64,000 nt of DNA. Origin: Girardia tigrina (Eukaryota; Platyhelminthes; Tricladida; Dugesiidae). Below are positions 34,145 through 46,719 of this stretch, one piece after another. Within the stretch, counting starts at the first letter, position 1; each line of letters opens with the position of its first letter. Location of the stretch: contig MQRK01216694.1 in the NCBI GenBank assembly GCA_001938485.1, forward strand, positions 1-64,000. The letters run 5' to 3'. The notes under the pieces were generated by a model. The model saw only the letters and a list, made by a program, of their open reading frames with translations. It was not told the DNA's origin and did not search any database. Both the position numbers and the translations under genes were made by a program.

Positions 34145-35910
34145 TTTTAGACACTTTTGAATTCGTGGAAAATCCAGTTGTGGATTTATTCATGCATTTT
34201 TGAAATTTTAACTTGTTCCTAAAATCAATAACTTTTTATAGAAAAAAATATACAATGCGAATAATATATCGAAATGCTCCTAAGAATATATAATATAAAA
34301 TTAAATTATGTTACATGTAAGTAGAGTTTATGCCACTTTCATTATGATCACATTCTGAAGTCATAATTAAACACCACAAAATTTATTAATATCCACAATT
34401 TACATACTTAAACAAATTTCTTATTAATTCAATTATTTCGCCCAAAATTAATTCATAAATTTTTTCGATTAAATTTTGAAAATTTGCGAAATTTAAACTT
34501 CAAATTATATTTACATTTTTTTACAAAAATTTACAAAATTCAAATTTTAAATTATTTTACATTTTTCAAATTAAACTTCAGATTATATTTATATATTTTT
34601 GCGAAAATTTTACAAAATCTAAACCTTAAATTATTTTACATTTTTCTACGAAACTTTATCATAAAAAATAATTAATTTAAATTTACAATAGACCCTTTTG
34701 TTAAAAAATTATTTCTTAAATATTGATCTGTTAATTATTTTTTTAAAATTTATTTAAACTTATTTCATAACTTTTATCAAAATATATCAATTGTTATTAC
34801 TGTAAACATATTTTAAATAAGTATTTATTTATCATATTTTTACTCTGCATTTTAATTTTTTAATTTATTTCTTTTAAATTTTCAAATTAAAAAAATAATA
34901 AATTATTTTGGCGAAACTTAAATTTAAACTAACCCCTCATATTACCGATTATAAGAAATTTTAGATTACAATTAAAAATCGCTGAAGATGATGTGAAAAT
35001 ACATCGAAACATGTCCGAAATAATACAAAAGTGATTTAATCAAATTATTTGTAAATAAAATCCTTAATATATATAATTCATATAAGATATAATTAAATTA
35101 AAAAAATTATTTACAGTTTTTTTAAATAACTGACAAAATTTTCGTTCAATGTAACATATAATATTTAAAATGAATTTTGAAAAATAATTTAAATTAAAAT
35201 TTTAATATTTTTTATTTTGTTAATTTAAAAAGCAATGAAAATCTTTTTCCCATTTTTAAAAAAAATATAATTATTTTTTTTGTTTTTTTTTCTCAAAAAA
35301 ATTGTGTATGAGAATGGTTTTGGATTTTTGTAAAATTATTATACCAAAAAGTAAACGTTCTATTTCTGTTCACATTATTATGTGATTGTTTCATAAAATA
35401 ATAAATACCAAATATTTTAAAAATTTTTCATATGATAAGAAAGAGAGTTTTTCGTGAAAAGTTTTTTGCTGTAAAAAATTGATGAGTTGAATCTGGTAGA
35501 AAATTTGTCCTATTCAGCTTCTTATGCTCACTTATGCTTTAGGGCTCGATTTTTTTCTTAAGAGTACAATTGTTTCTAAACACTTTCTGGGTTTGACACC
35601 AATAATAAAGAAATACAAAATATATATTACTACTATTCAAAAATATGATTGAGACTGGTGTCACCATCTTTGAGACTTGTATCATTCAAAGATAAATGTA
35701 ATTCCCGAGGTTCTTTACAATGACAAGTATTTTAACTTTATTCAGACCAGTTTTTTATTTAAACAGTGAAAATAGCATGTTACCCTTTAACTTAGCATTC
35801 GGTACTCTAAGTATCTGACCTAGGAGTTACCTTTGAATGCACTTTATCCTGTCTTCCACAATATTTTTTTCATTGATAGTCCAAATCTACATTCATACAA
35901 CGCTTCCTTA
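34145..35910. other. AT-rich, no gene seen
   Basis: Extremely A/T-rich from 34380 to 35450, with degenerate internal repeats of the type AATTTACAAAATT...AAATTATTTTACATTTTT at 34490-34640. Nothing else recognised. Confidence 0.45.
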
Positions 35911-35913
35911 AAA

Positions 35914-36109
35914 GCTATATTTTTGTTACCATAATCTTAACTTGTACATAAAAGGACTACAACAAAAAACATTTGGTACCATATGTAATATTGAAAGGCA
36001 GCCAGTGAACAGCTATATTTTTGTTACCATAATCTTAACTTGTACATAAAAGGACTACAACAAAAAACATTTGGTACCATATGTAATATTGAAAGGCAGC
36101 CAGTGAACA
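35914..36109. repeat. Perfect 98-bp tandem duplication
   Basis: Unit GCTATATTTTTGTTACCATA... to ...CAGCCAGTGAACA, at 35914-36011 and 36012-36109, with no difference seen. Very recent, or an assembly artefact. Confidence 0.9.
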
Positions 36110-36183
36110 CTAAACAGATTTTTCTCTTATCTTAGGTGCTATTGCGTGGTTTGTTCAATCATTATCCAGACTAGGTACTAAAT

Positions 36184-36580
36184 GAAAACCATCATAAATG
36201 ACATTTTTAACGTAAGAACAACAACAGTATGTAAGTTTTGGTTTTCAATATAAGAACCGTTTTGGTCCTCACACTTACTCTAGTTGTGCAAGAGTTCCAA
36301 AAAGGTATTTTGTTCTTTCAAGAAAAGATTCACATCCTTTTTCAAATCTTCAGCATTTTCACGGATTTTCTCTTGAAAATGTTTCTTTTTCCTAATTATG
36401 ATAAAACATTTTCCACATCAAAGTTGCGATTATCTTGCAAAATACATTTCAGCATTGGAAAACTCCTTTCCACCACAGCACTTGTTGGCTGCGCTCTCTA
36501 CAGTAAAGCATATAAGTGAGTGGACACATCGTTTCTTGCCATCTTCATTATTTCCATAATATCACTTCTGTCCAAAATGC
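36184..36580 (+). repeat. Dispersed repeat R1, copy b
   Basis: About 400 bp. 36184-36529 is the inverse complement of 38166-38512 at high identity, and the last roughly 175 bp match copy a at 1425. Read on the minus strand it has coding character (EKIRENAEDLKKDVNLFLKE-like helical frame), so it may come from a transposon ORF not recognised here. Confidence 0.75.
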
Positions 36581-36584
36581 GTTT

Positions 36585-38160
36585 GAAGACCAGCAGGAAT
36601 GCCATGCGACATAGAGATATGAAGATATTTGGCACTACCCGACAGAAAAAAAGACTACCTTCAAGAAGGGTCAAATTTCGACGACTGTGATTACAACTCA
36701 GTCTTTAAGGTTATCATGGTTTGTGGTAGTGTCTTCTAGTCTGTATTGAGGATCTATGTTGACAATGAGATCAAAGTGTGTATGACTGTTGTTTCCTAAG
36801 CCTTCTTCACCCCACTCCAGTGTATACTGCTATTAGTCTAAACACGTTGGAAGATATTCGGTTAAAAGTAAAGTAGATTAATATAATTCTCCCCCTGTCA
36901 AGATCAAGATGTGGAACTGCCATGGAAGTGTTTTGGAAGGATTGTCTAAAACAAAAAATTATATTGAGGCATGGTATCGTGGCTTTCTTTACAAAGTATT
37001 TGGTAATCATCCTACTATTTTGGAAGTTTAACACTGCAATAAAAAATAAACAGTCACTTAACGAACTAAAGAGTGAACAATTTGTTAGTGGAAAGTAACC
37101 AGCTTGGAAAAATATGTTGATTGTGAAACACAGACTAAAACAATGTACATACTTGGGATGATGAAATGACTGACATACAAATTTTAGATTTTTTGTCCGT
37201 GATGTAGCTCATAATGTGAAATATTAATACAGTTTATTCTTTATCGGATTTTTTACAACTTTAATTTCATTTATTGTTATGTTGATTGTTTTGTTTTAGA
37301 CCAATTCGTTTTTAGACGATAAGATCTTCGACAAATCTTTTTAGACCAATTGGTCGGCTCCCACTGCTATGTATGGTAGATGTAAGAACCTTTTTATGTA
37401 TGTTGGACGTCAGGTGTCATAACTAAATTCTTTCTGCCTGATAACTACTTTCCCTACCTTTCAGTCCTGAACTTTGTAAAATATGACCAGTAACAATTAC
37501 ATGTCTACCAGCGCTGGTGTATACCCGACGATATACCGGAATGTGATAAAACTAGTTGCAGCAAACTTTTGATTTTCAATATATTTATTTCAAAAAAATA
37601 TTTATAATACCTAACTTGCTTACAAAATAACCTTACAAAATAAAGTATTATTATTCTCATATTTTGTTTTGTGGTCCTGACCAGGGTTTTTTTAATGAAT
37701 CTTACTGTAATATAAGTTAAAGTTAACTAAGTGTGTCAACCGACAGCATTTATTACATGTTCTGTCCATAATTAATTTCAATTATTCATTTATTATTAAT
37801 AAACGAAGGATCATTTTTCCTTAATATATATAGTGTAGCTAATAATTAGTAAGTATGCCATTAAAAACTTGCTCCAATTCAAATGAAATTTATTCTGTTT
37901 AACAATCCAATCTTTAAAGCACCCTTGATTTTATTTGTTTTAAATTATTTTTTATTATTTTGTAAAAGAGCAGGATTTAAAATATATTCTTTGGAGTATC
38001 AAATTTCAAAGCGTCATTTGCTTTTGTTCAGAAACGGAAAAACTGTAACGATAAATTTACTGAGTTGAGTTCTCTTCATAATGAAGAAAGTCTTTTATGG
38101 GCTATTGTCAAAAGATTAACGATAAATAACCACCAGAGAATTAAAATGCACTTAAATATC
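36585..38160. other. Spacer between inverted R1 copies
   Basis: No supported gene. Fragments around 36600-37000 look like decayed transposon DNA but show no motif. It separates the two inverted R1 copies by about 1.6 kb. Confidence 0.35.
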
Positions 38161-38165
38161 AGCAA

Positions 38166-38512
38166 ATGTGTCCACTCACTTATATGCTTTACTGCAGAGA
38201 GCGCAGCCAACAAGTGCTGTGGTGGAAATGAGTTTTCCCATGCTGAAATGTATTTTGAAAGATAATCGCAACTTTGATGAAGAAAATGTTTTATCATAAT
38301 TAGGAAAAAGAAACATTTGCGAGAGAAAATCCGTGAAAATGCTGAAGATTTGAAAAAGGATGTGAATCTTTTCTTGAAAGAACAAAATACCTTTTTGGAA
38401 CTCTTGCACAACTGGAGGAAGTGTGACGACCAAAACGGTTCTTATATTGAAAACCAAAACTTACATACTCTTGTTGTTCTTACGTTAAAAAATGTCATTT
38501 ATGTTGGTTTTC
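38166..38512 (-). repeat. Dispersed repeat R1, copy c (inverted)
   Basis: Inverse complement of 36184-36529. The plus strand reads HLREKIRENAEDLKKDVNLF followed by NTFLELLHNWRKCDDQNGSY, open for 87 codons. Homology stops at ATGTGTCCACTCAC on the left, while copies a and b continue, so this copy is truncated rather than one arm of a foldback. Confidence 0.75.
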
Positions 38513-38699
38513 ATCAATACTACTCTACTGTCAATATTTGCTGTAACTTGGGTTATAAAATTGGGTTTCCACTTTGTTAGCGGTTTTTAATAGTAGATAA
38601 TAACCACTGGATATACAAAGATATTTATAGACTGTGTCGTAAAAATCGGAATTTTCTCTGAATCATCGTATAGCCTGGTTTTCTTTAATATGGACTGTA

Positions 38700-39530
38700 T
38701 GCAATCTATGCACAACAAACATTAAGGTTATAAAGTCGAAGAAGCTCTACAAGAAAATTGTACAAGAACAGTTCGTGACATTGCAGCTGACCTGGATATG
38801 TCAATGAAAATGATGCATCGAATTTAAACAGAAGACCTGAACAGAAAATGCATGCTGACGTGCTGGATTCCACATCCCATTTCGGAAGCGAACAAGGTCA
38901 TCCAATTCGAGCGAATAACCGACATGGTGGAAGCACTCCAATCGAGAATAGCCATAAAGAATTTGGTGACGATAGACGAGAAATAGTTCTTTTGCCGACA
39001 TCTTCCACCAAGAAAAAAAATTTGGAGCTAGGTCGTACCAGGTGGTGATCAAATCCAGACAGCTCGAAGAGGTTCAATGTAGAAAAATTTTATGGCCATT
39101 GTCGAAGTGAGTGTTCGTGGCTATCACTACTTCTGGATCGAAACCAAAGTGTTGATTCTAACCTCTATATCATTTTTCTCAATGAAATGTAAGCCAGCGT
39201 CGCAAATTCAATGTTCCACTATCCAATATGAATGCGAGACATGCATCTCATTCACGACAATCCACGAACACATGCATCCCAAGCAACGATAACTCAATTG
39301 CAGGACAAAGGTGTGAAGATGCTGAAGCAGTTGCCGTATTCACCAAACTGCAATCTATGCGACCGTTACATCTTCCCACGTTTGGAAGTGCTTAGAAAAA
39401 CAAGTATGAAACATAAGAAGAATTGGATGAATTTCATCGACATCACTTGCCGAAATTTCATGGAGAGAGGATGAAAGGCGCTGTTGTGAAATATGTATAT
39501 GGATCTACGATCTATTCTGGAGAAAGGAGG
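38700..39530 (+). mobile_element. Tc1/mariner-superfamily transposase relic
   Basis: Plus-strand pieces in order: ENCTRTVRDIAADLDMSMKM (helix-turn-helix), IAIKNLVTIDEK (first Asp), then MHLIHDNPRTHASQATITQL (second Asp) and LPYSPNCNLCDRYIFPRLE (third Asp region). LCDRYxFPRLE in place of APSDYHLF points to a mariner-related group other than classic DD34D. Several frame changes; ends not found. Confidence 0.65.
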
Positions 39531-39574
39531 GGATAAACTATGGTGTTTATATTACAGGGTTATTAATAAATATA

Positions 39575-39646
39575 AACCTTTTATTAAAAAATATATATCC
39601 CTTATTCATAAATATAAATCCTTTATTAATAAATATATATTCTTTA

Positions 39647-39693
<47 letters not shown>

Positions 39694-39722
39694 TTTATTA
39701 ATAAATATAAACTCTCTATAAA
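39575..39722. repeat. AT minisatellite with (TA)n core
   Basis: Repeats of about 21 bp (CCTTTATTAATAAATATAxA) around a 42-bp (TA)n run at 39650-39691. Confidence 0.8.
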
Positions 39723-39813
39723 ACAAATAAATGTCTTTTGAATTATATACTTTTAAAAAAATACAATATATATTTAATTTTTTTGTTAAATTATAGTTTA
39801 AATATAATCCTAA

Positions 39814-40140
39814 ATGAACGAAGAACAGCCAAATGATATTGCAATCCGAACCAGAAAACCACGAGTTAGAAATACAATCGACATGCTGAACACCTTCGTG
39901 AGAATGTTAAACAGTGGGCATTCGTCTCGTGATATTGCGACACGGTTGAATTTATCACCTTCAACCGTTAAAAAATTAAAATTTAAAATTCACGAATGTG
40001 AAGAAAACATTATACCTTTGGATACCTTAATCAAGAAACCCGGGCGAAAACCACTCGAAAACAACGAGACACTGCCGAAATTAGCAGAAATAGTGCACGA
40101 TGATTGCACTCTTACGCAAATTGGGATGAAAAAAAATTGA
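39814..40140 (+). mobile_element. N-terminal DNA-binding part of a Tc1/IS630-type transposase
   Basis: ATG 39814, 108 codons to TGA 40138. NSGHSSRDIATRLNLSPSTV is a helix-turn-helix, followed by a basic linker (KKPGRKP) and KLAEIVHDDCTLTQIG, the second helix-turn-helix typical of Tc1-like proteins. The DDE part is not recognisable downstream, so the copy is truncated or decayed. Confidence 0.6.
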
Positions 40141-40144
40141 GGAA

Positions 40145-41355
40145 CAAAATATTAATGTTTCACTTCTTGTAATACACGTATTTGAAAAAAGGCCGTTTTT
40201 TACGACACAGCTTATAGTTACTGTTAGAGTAGGTAAATCTCTTAGAATGTGTTGGAGAACGCTTTTAACAGAATATTATAACCATTGCCAAAAAACCTAA
40301 AATTATTTATGTACAAAATGAAGAGCGTAAGAGTCTTTACAGTTCTCTTTGTGACAAAAAAGAATGTCTTGATCATCACTTCTTGGATGTATCAACAGCG
40401 GCTACATAAAATTATAAAACTCGCATTTGTTGAAAAATCTTCGAAATGAATAAAGCTTATAAAAATGATGATTGAAGAAGCACTGAAAAGTTCTTTTAGC
40501 TCAAGCTTCTGATAAATTGAAGATTATTCGTAGGGTCTTCGAGACTATTCATAATATAAATCATAAATTTGTTCTCTGAATATAGCTATTAGTCATTTGA
40601 TGTAGTCATATATATTCTTTGATAGTAGACTTTGAAAACATTTTATATGCTGCAAAATATCTTAAATAGGGTCACATGCGGCACATGGAATGTAGCTTGC
40701 TAATATTTGCTATATCTTGATGATGTTCCAATTTGTTATTGACTACATATCGGTTTTTAGCAAAATGGAGTTCCACAACAATATGCAATTTATTGGCATC
40801 AATAATTAAATCAAACCTTTCGTGGAAGATGAATTCGACAAAAAATTCCAGTGAACATGATCATAAGATCTATCCAACCTCTTGAGTATTCCTTTTATAG
40901 TTATCTCAAATCTATTGGAGTACAAGAATTACCCACGCATTCTGGATGATTTAATGGTCGGTCTCCCATTGGAAAATTTAAAACCCCCATGAGAGTGAAA
41001 GACATTTGCCGAAGATGGTTAATTCTTGTTCGTATTTAGACGATAGACAATGTGATAAGCCTTTATGAATAGGATCAATAAAATGTTTTTCTTTTTATGC
41101 TTTTATAAAAACAAATGTATTATGGTCTGTTCTTTCTTGAGTATCCTATGAGTATGTACGGGGGTTCGACAAAATCATGAAAATTGGTAAAATTTGGTCA
41201 TCATAATCTTTTAATATGTTATAAAGAATCAAAATTTAAATATTGTAATATTTATAGTTTTTTACTGGGGTGAACAAAAGTGCTTTCAAATCTTTCATAT
41301 ATTTTCTATTAAATAAACATTTTATATAAATGTGTTTCAACACAATATATATAAA
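40145..41355. other. No gene seen
   Basis: Moderately AT-rich sequence that may be decayed transposon DNA following the transposase N-terminus; no motif can be trusted. Confidence 0.35.
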
Positions 41356-41360
41356 TATAT

Positions 41361-43019
41361 ACAAGGTGCCCATAAAGTCACTTGACATGTTTGAAATCTT
41401 TTTTTGAAAAATCTGTGAATGCTAGCAAAGCAATTTATTAATAAAATACATCGATAGGTACTACCAAATTATGTAATATAAAAATTTTAACTTTTATAAA
41501 ATCTTTTGTAAGTAGTATATCGTAATTAAATTATGTAAAAATTTCGAAAATTGTAACAAAATTTGTAGAGCCAAACTTAATCGAAAATTCGTACATTAAT
41601 TGAAGCAAAATAAAATGTTTACATAATTTGTTTGTCTGAACCAAATGTAGAATAATAAAAATAGCACGGTGCAAAATTTTGATATATAGCAGAGAATAGC
41701 ATAACAGGAAAAGTAACTTAAATTTTGTTCCACAGTTTTTGTATTGACAGTTATTGGTTTAGATTTATGAAGATGGTATTGACATTGAAACAAAGAATTC
41801 ANNNNNNNNNNNNNNNNNNNNNNNNNNNNNNNNNNNNNNNNNNNNNNNNNNNNNNNNNNNNNNNNNNNNNNNNNNNNNNNNNNNNNNNNNNNNNNNNNNN
41901 NNNNNNNNNNNNNNNNNNNNNNNNNNNNNNNNNNNNNNNNNNNNNNNNNNNNNNNNNNNNNNNNNNNNNNNNNNNNNNNNNNNNNNNNNNNNNNNNNNNN
42001 NNNNNNNNNNNNNNNNNNNNNNNNNNNNNNNNNNNNNNNNNNNNNNNNNNNNNNNNNNNNNNNNNNNNNNNNNNNNNNNNNNNNNNNNNNNNNNNNNNNN
42101 NNNNNNNNNNNNNNNNNNNNNNNNNNNNNNNNNNNNNNNNNNNNNNNNNNNNNNNNNNNNNNNNNNNNNNNNNNNNNNNNNNNNNNNNNNNNNNNNNNNN
42201 NNNNNNNNNNNNNNNNNNNNNNNNNNNNNNNNNNNNNNNNNNNNNNNNNNNNNNNNNNNNNNNNNNNNNNNNNNNNNNNNNNNNNNNNNNNNNNNNNNNN
42301 NNNNNNNNNNNNNNNNNNNNNNNNNNNNNNNNNNNNNNNNNNNNNNNNNNNNNNNNNNNNNNNNNNNNNNNNNNNNNNNNNNNNNNNNNNNNNNNNNNNN
42401 NNNNNNNNNNNNNNNNNNNNNNNNNNNNNNNNNNNNNNNNNNNNNNNNNNNNNNNNNNNNNNNNNNNNNNNNNNNNNNNNNNNNNNNNNNNNNNNNNNNN
42501 NNNNNNNNNNNNNNNNNNNNNNNNNNNNNNNNNNNNNNNNNNNNNNNNNNNNNNNNNNNNNNNNNNNNNNNNNNNNNNNNNNNNNNNNNNNNNNNNNNNN
42601 NNNNNNNNNNNNNNNNNNNNNNNNNNNNNNNNNNNNNNNNNNNNNNNNNNNNNNNNNNNNNNNNNNNNNNNNNNNNNNNNNNNNNNNNNNNNNNNNNNNN
42701 NNNNNNNNNNNNNNNNNNNNNNNNCCTGCAACACTTAATGAACTCAAAGAGCATATCACTGACTGCATTGCTCATATTAACATTGACATCCTTCGAAATG
42801 TTGTGGGTAATTTTGCTGATAGAGTGATATTATGTGAAGCTCGAGGTGGTTCACATTTTGAAAATTATATGTCGCATTTTTAATTAAAACTGGATATTTT
42901 TATATTACTTAATTTGGTAGTACCTATCGATGTCTTTTATTAATAAATTGCTTTGCTAGCATCCACAGATTTTTCAAAAAAAGATTTCAAACATGTCAAG
43001 TGACTTTATGGGCACCCTG

Positions 43020-43020
<1 letters not shown>
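41361..43020 (+). mobile_element. Tc1/mariner-superfamily transposon with about 128-bp inverted ends
   Basis: Ends ACAAGGTGCCCATAAAGTCA (41361) and, inverse, ACAGGGTGCCCATAAAGTCA (43020), with about 128 bp of nearly identical terminal inverted repeat (41361-41489 and 42893-43020) inserted in TA repeats. A transposase frame starts MKMVLTLKQRI at 41767, before the gap. After the gap it ends PATLNELKEHITDCIAHINI ... RNVVGNFADRVILCEARGGS and HFEN. VLTLEQR at the start and the C-terminal ..R...C..A.GGHFEN are what I recall for the DUF4817-type insect transposases. Near-identical ends suggest a young insertion. The middle, with the catalytic core, is unsequenced. Confidence 0.75.
41802..42724. other. 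Assembly gap, 923 N
   Basis: All N, falling inside the transposase of the long-TIR transposon. The apparent reading frames before and after are not in register, so the stated length is probably an estimate. Confidence 0.95.
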
Positions 43021-43050
<30 letters not shown>

Positions 43051-43149
43051 TAAAAATTGTAATTGATCGTTTATTAAATTTTTTAACTTCTAGAAACGTC
43101 ACGAAAGATTAGAAAATAGTGTCCTTTTATGAAAATATTGGAGATAAGG

Positions 43150-44100
43150 CTTCAGCGCAGCGGCAACCACAAGTAAGATGTGCAAATTGAGAGTCACAAT
43201 GTGGTCACAGATTGCTGTGAATTTTGGTATAAAAAGTTCAATGACGACGACGCTGACCTCAGAGGCAAGTCACATTCAGTCCTACCTTTGGCAAAGAAGT
43301 TTGAAACAATCTTTGAAGGCTTAAAAACTAATGTCTCAAAAAGCACTCGAATATTGCCCTCCAAACTTAACATTCCTCAAACCTTGGTTATGCGAAATCT
43401 TCAAAATTTTAGAAAAGTCAAAAGATGTTGCAGAAAATTGCCTTACAAATTGACTGAAATTCAAGATCCATGAAGTTTGGAGATCCTCTGAAAATTGCTG
43501 TAAAATACCTAATGTGGCCCTTTTATTCGTAGAATTGTTAATCGTGATGAAAATAGTGTATATTCTAAAAATCTAGACAAAAAATCAATAATCGGACCCA
43601 AAACAAATAATAAAAGCGAAAGCAAAACATTATCAATTCTCAGAAAAGACTTTCTCATGCATTTGGTTGAATTTAAAAGGCGATATTCACTTCGAGATCC
43701 TTCCAAATAATCAAACCTTCGATGCCAAACTCTATTGAACCAAAAAATAATCGGATTTATGCAGTGCTTGGAAGGAAATACCTTACTGGGGTCAATGGAA
43801 ATGGTGTTCCGTTTCAACAAGACGACACAAAACCACACATAACCAGGTGAAAGATAGAAAGTCTTGACTCTATTGAATTTATACTAAGTCTAGACCGAAC
43901 CATGCGCAATAAACCTATCATATTGTCCTTTCCATGTCGCACTTTTTTCATCGACGCAACCTTAACAATCTGTGGGAGTTCGAAAATGGGTGCTAGAAGT
44001 TTTTTACCTCTAAAAACAAAGAATGTTACCGTAATAGGATTGACCAACTTGCTGATATATTGATTCAAGCAATTGATTTAAGTGATCTTTACTTTGAATT
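43150..44100 (+). mobile_element. mariner relic
   Basis: Plus strand: CCEFWYKKFNDDDADLRGKS (paired-like HTH region, pattern WFxKFxxGDxxLxDxxRSG), TNVSKSTRILPSKLNIPQTL, later IRRIVNRDENSVYSKN (first Asp region), QQDDTKPHITR (second Asp) near 43815, and debris of the end. Several frame breaks. It starts about 100 bp right of the long-TIR transposon, beside a (TA)n run at 43019-43046. Confidence 0.65.
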
Positions 44101-44104
44101 TTGA

Positions 44105-45215
44105 TTGTTTTTTACTTGTTGTAAAACGTGTTTAAACGTTTTAAAAATCTGAAAGAACTTCTTGTTAACCCTAGTATTTTTGTTATTTGATTTGTTTATT
44201 TAAAAGTCTGTTTTTACAGATATTAAAAAAAATGATTGTAATCTTATAAAAGTAGCAAACGGTCTCAGATTTTAAAAGAGCAAAACAGGTTGGAACACAA
44301 AGAAAAACATCTGCAACCAAGCTTAGGTCTGGTGGAAAATCGAAGTAGTCTGGAAGGGACCATCGGACTCTAGATACTGAAACCCAAAATCGTGAAAGAG
44401 GTCAAAACCAATGAAGAACTGCGCAACTTGATTCAACAAGCTTTTGCGGAATTTCCAGTGACTGTGTTGCTCTCCTTTAATAATCACAGTTTCCGTGGAT
44501 TTCATCTGTGCATTGAAAAGAATGGGTTGCAAGTTGGTCCATTTGATCATTAATATACAGTTTAAGTATGTCTTCGTTTCTAAAGTGATTTATGAATTGG
44601 TCTGCACGTAATACTGAGAAAATGGCAGTGAATTATGGAACAAACTGTACTTAAATATATCATGATACTGTATTTTTTATATTATTATTATATTTTTTTA
44701 TTACAGTTTTTGTATTCATTTAGATTTGTATATATTTATTTGCTTATATTTATTGGTATAAATGAATATTTATTCGGGTTTAAAATTATCCATAACAATA
44801 ATAATGTCGTTATGGGAGATTTTATATTAAAAATTAAAAAAAATGAATTTAAAATTTAAAAAAATCAATACACAATTAATGAATATTTTATCATATGAGC
44901 GGTATGGTTTATGGTGATTATGTTTTTTGGTTATATGTTATTATTAAGTGAGTGTTGCGACTAAGGTTCAATTTATTAATCTCTAACCAAACAAATGAAA
45001 CTGTCGATTTTTTAAGGAAAACCTTAGGAGAATAGTTAAAGAAATTATCGTAAAGATATTTGGACTATTTAGACGATTACTGTATGTCCACTTTCACCAA
45101 CTAACTGATTAAATTGACATTTGACGTAACATTAATTTTGTATTATTATCCTTCTATTAAGTCTCACTTCCTGTTTTTGGCGATCGATATAATTTTGTCT
45201 TTTTATTTCCGTTTT
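44105..45215. other. No gene seen
   Basis: AT-rich with scattered decayed sequence. A 75-codon minus frame at 44323-44550 and a 74-codon plus frame at 44635-44859 show no motifs. Confidence 0.35.
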
Positions 45216-45217
45216 AG

Positions 45218-45636
45218 CAGTGGCGGATTTAGATTTTGGTGGGTGGCGGGCGAGAAAACTTTCAGGGGGCGCCAAAAAGGATAAAAGTAGAACTAGCCCT
45301 ACTAATTATAATATTGAGTAAATACTATAATATACACGATTTGTACGCCCTACTGCATCATCTATGTCTAACAACACGACATGGTAATATTACAAATAGC
45401 AAAGCATCAGCAGCAATATGTTGCTGTGTACACGTTAATAATACATACCAAACCAATCTATTTAGTTCTTCTGCATCACAGACCTTGTGTCAGTATTAAG
45501 GATGAAACTTAATCATAATTCAGCTAATTCTTGTACACAAAACTACACATTTATAAAAGTCATCTTGGCGGCGCCATTTAGAATCCAACAGGACGTATTT
45601 GCCCCCCCCCCAGTTCTATAGCTAAATCTGCTACTG
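45218..45636. mobile_element. hAT-type MITE
   Basis: Left end CAGTGGCGGATTTAG and right end CTAAATCTGCTACTG are inverse complements (13 of 15), followed inward by the G-rich/C-rich tracts usual for hAT ends. Flanks CGTTTTAG and ATTTCTAG agree at 6 of 8 positions, fitting a decayed 8-bp target duplication. 419 bp, no transposase. Confidence 0.75.
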
Positions 45637-45639
45637 ATT

Positions 45640-46715
45640 TCTAGTAAATTCACTGTATTTTATTGAAATAGTCCTATAATATTAAACTTATTATTATTAT
45701 TTATCTGCGTTTATTTACTTCTTTACAATAGTTACAAGGAGGTTTTATAATAATAAAAATGAACATTTATTGGTGAGCCTTTATATATGTTTTTTAACAA
45801 TACCATTATTAGGTTAAAATTCAGAATTCAAATTCATGACACAAAATATTATTTCTATCACATTAACGATTTTGAAAACAAATATTTTTGAGAAACTTAA
45901 GTCATTTCTTTTCTTTACACAAACCATTATAAATAAAAATAAAAAATAAATTCCGATATTGTTATTTTATTAATTACGAATTTTAATTTTATAATCGCAA
46001 TTTCATAAAAATTTTGTCCCAATGATTTTATTTAATCTTTTTACTAAATTTCCATTTTATTTTACATTTTCACTTTAACACAATTACATTTTTAATTAAC
46101 ATTGGAACGTAAATTTTCATTTCAATAAAGTTACATTTTCAAAAAATAAAATAAAATTACAATTTCATTTTTTTTCAATTTAACAATTTTTTAATGAAAG
46201 TTAATTTTCATTTTGTCTCAAAACAATTATATTTTAATTTTAAAATTTATGAATTCATTTTATATTTGATTTGTTTTATATTTCCATAAAAGTTACATAA
46301 TAATTTTAAGTGTGTTATTATTTCAAATTTTAAATATGACGTTTTATATAAAATTAAAAATTTACTTTATTAATAAATCTGTTTATATATTTTGTGTTAA
46401 ACTTAAAAGTCTACTTTAAAATTTATTATTATATAAATTTATTTTTACGCTATTTTATGAAAATCATATTTTAACATAATCTATAGATATACTTTTCGAA
46501 ATGTAATTAAATTCAAAAATAATATGAACTCACCAGAGCTCCTAACAACCATTAAGACAAAACCCGAGATCCACCACCTTTTATTTTAATTTAAAACTAA
46601 CATTACTTTTATATATAATAAACAAGTTTAATCAATAACTAAATGACCCAAATTAAAAGTCAAAAATTTTGGTATATATACGCAAACCTTTAAAATGGAT
46701 TTTAAGTAGAGAAAG
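45640..46715. other. AT-rich, no gene seen
   Basis: Dominated by runs of A and T with degenerate ATTTTCATTTxAxxAAA-type repeats at 45990-46260. Confidence 0.45.
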
Positions 46716-46719
46716 TTGA

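Noticed and set aside
36184-38512. R1 copies as terminal inverted repeats of one large foldback transposon
   Set aside because: The third copy at 1425 continues past the point where the 38166 arm stops, so these are separate dispersed copies.
39575-39722. CRISPR-like array of about 21-bp repeats
   Set aside because: Units are AT-only, without spacers, in a eukaryotic genome; it is a minisatellite.
41596-42768. Long frames covering 41.6-42.8 kb on both strands
   Set aside because: Produced only by reading through the N gap.
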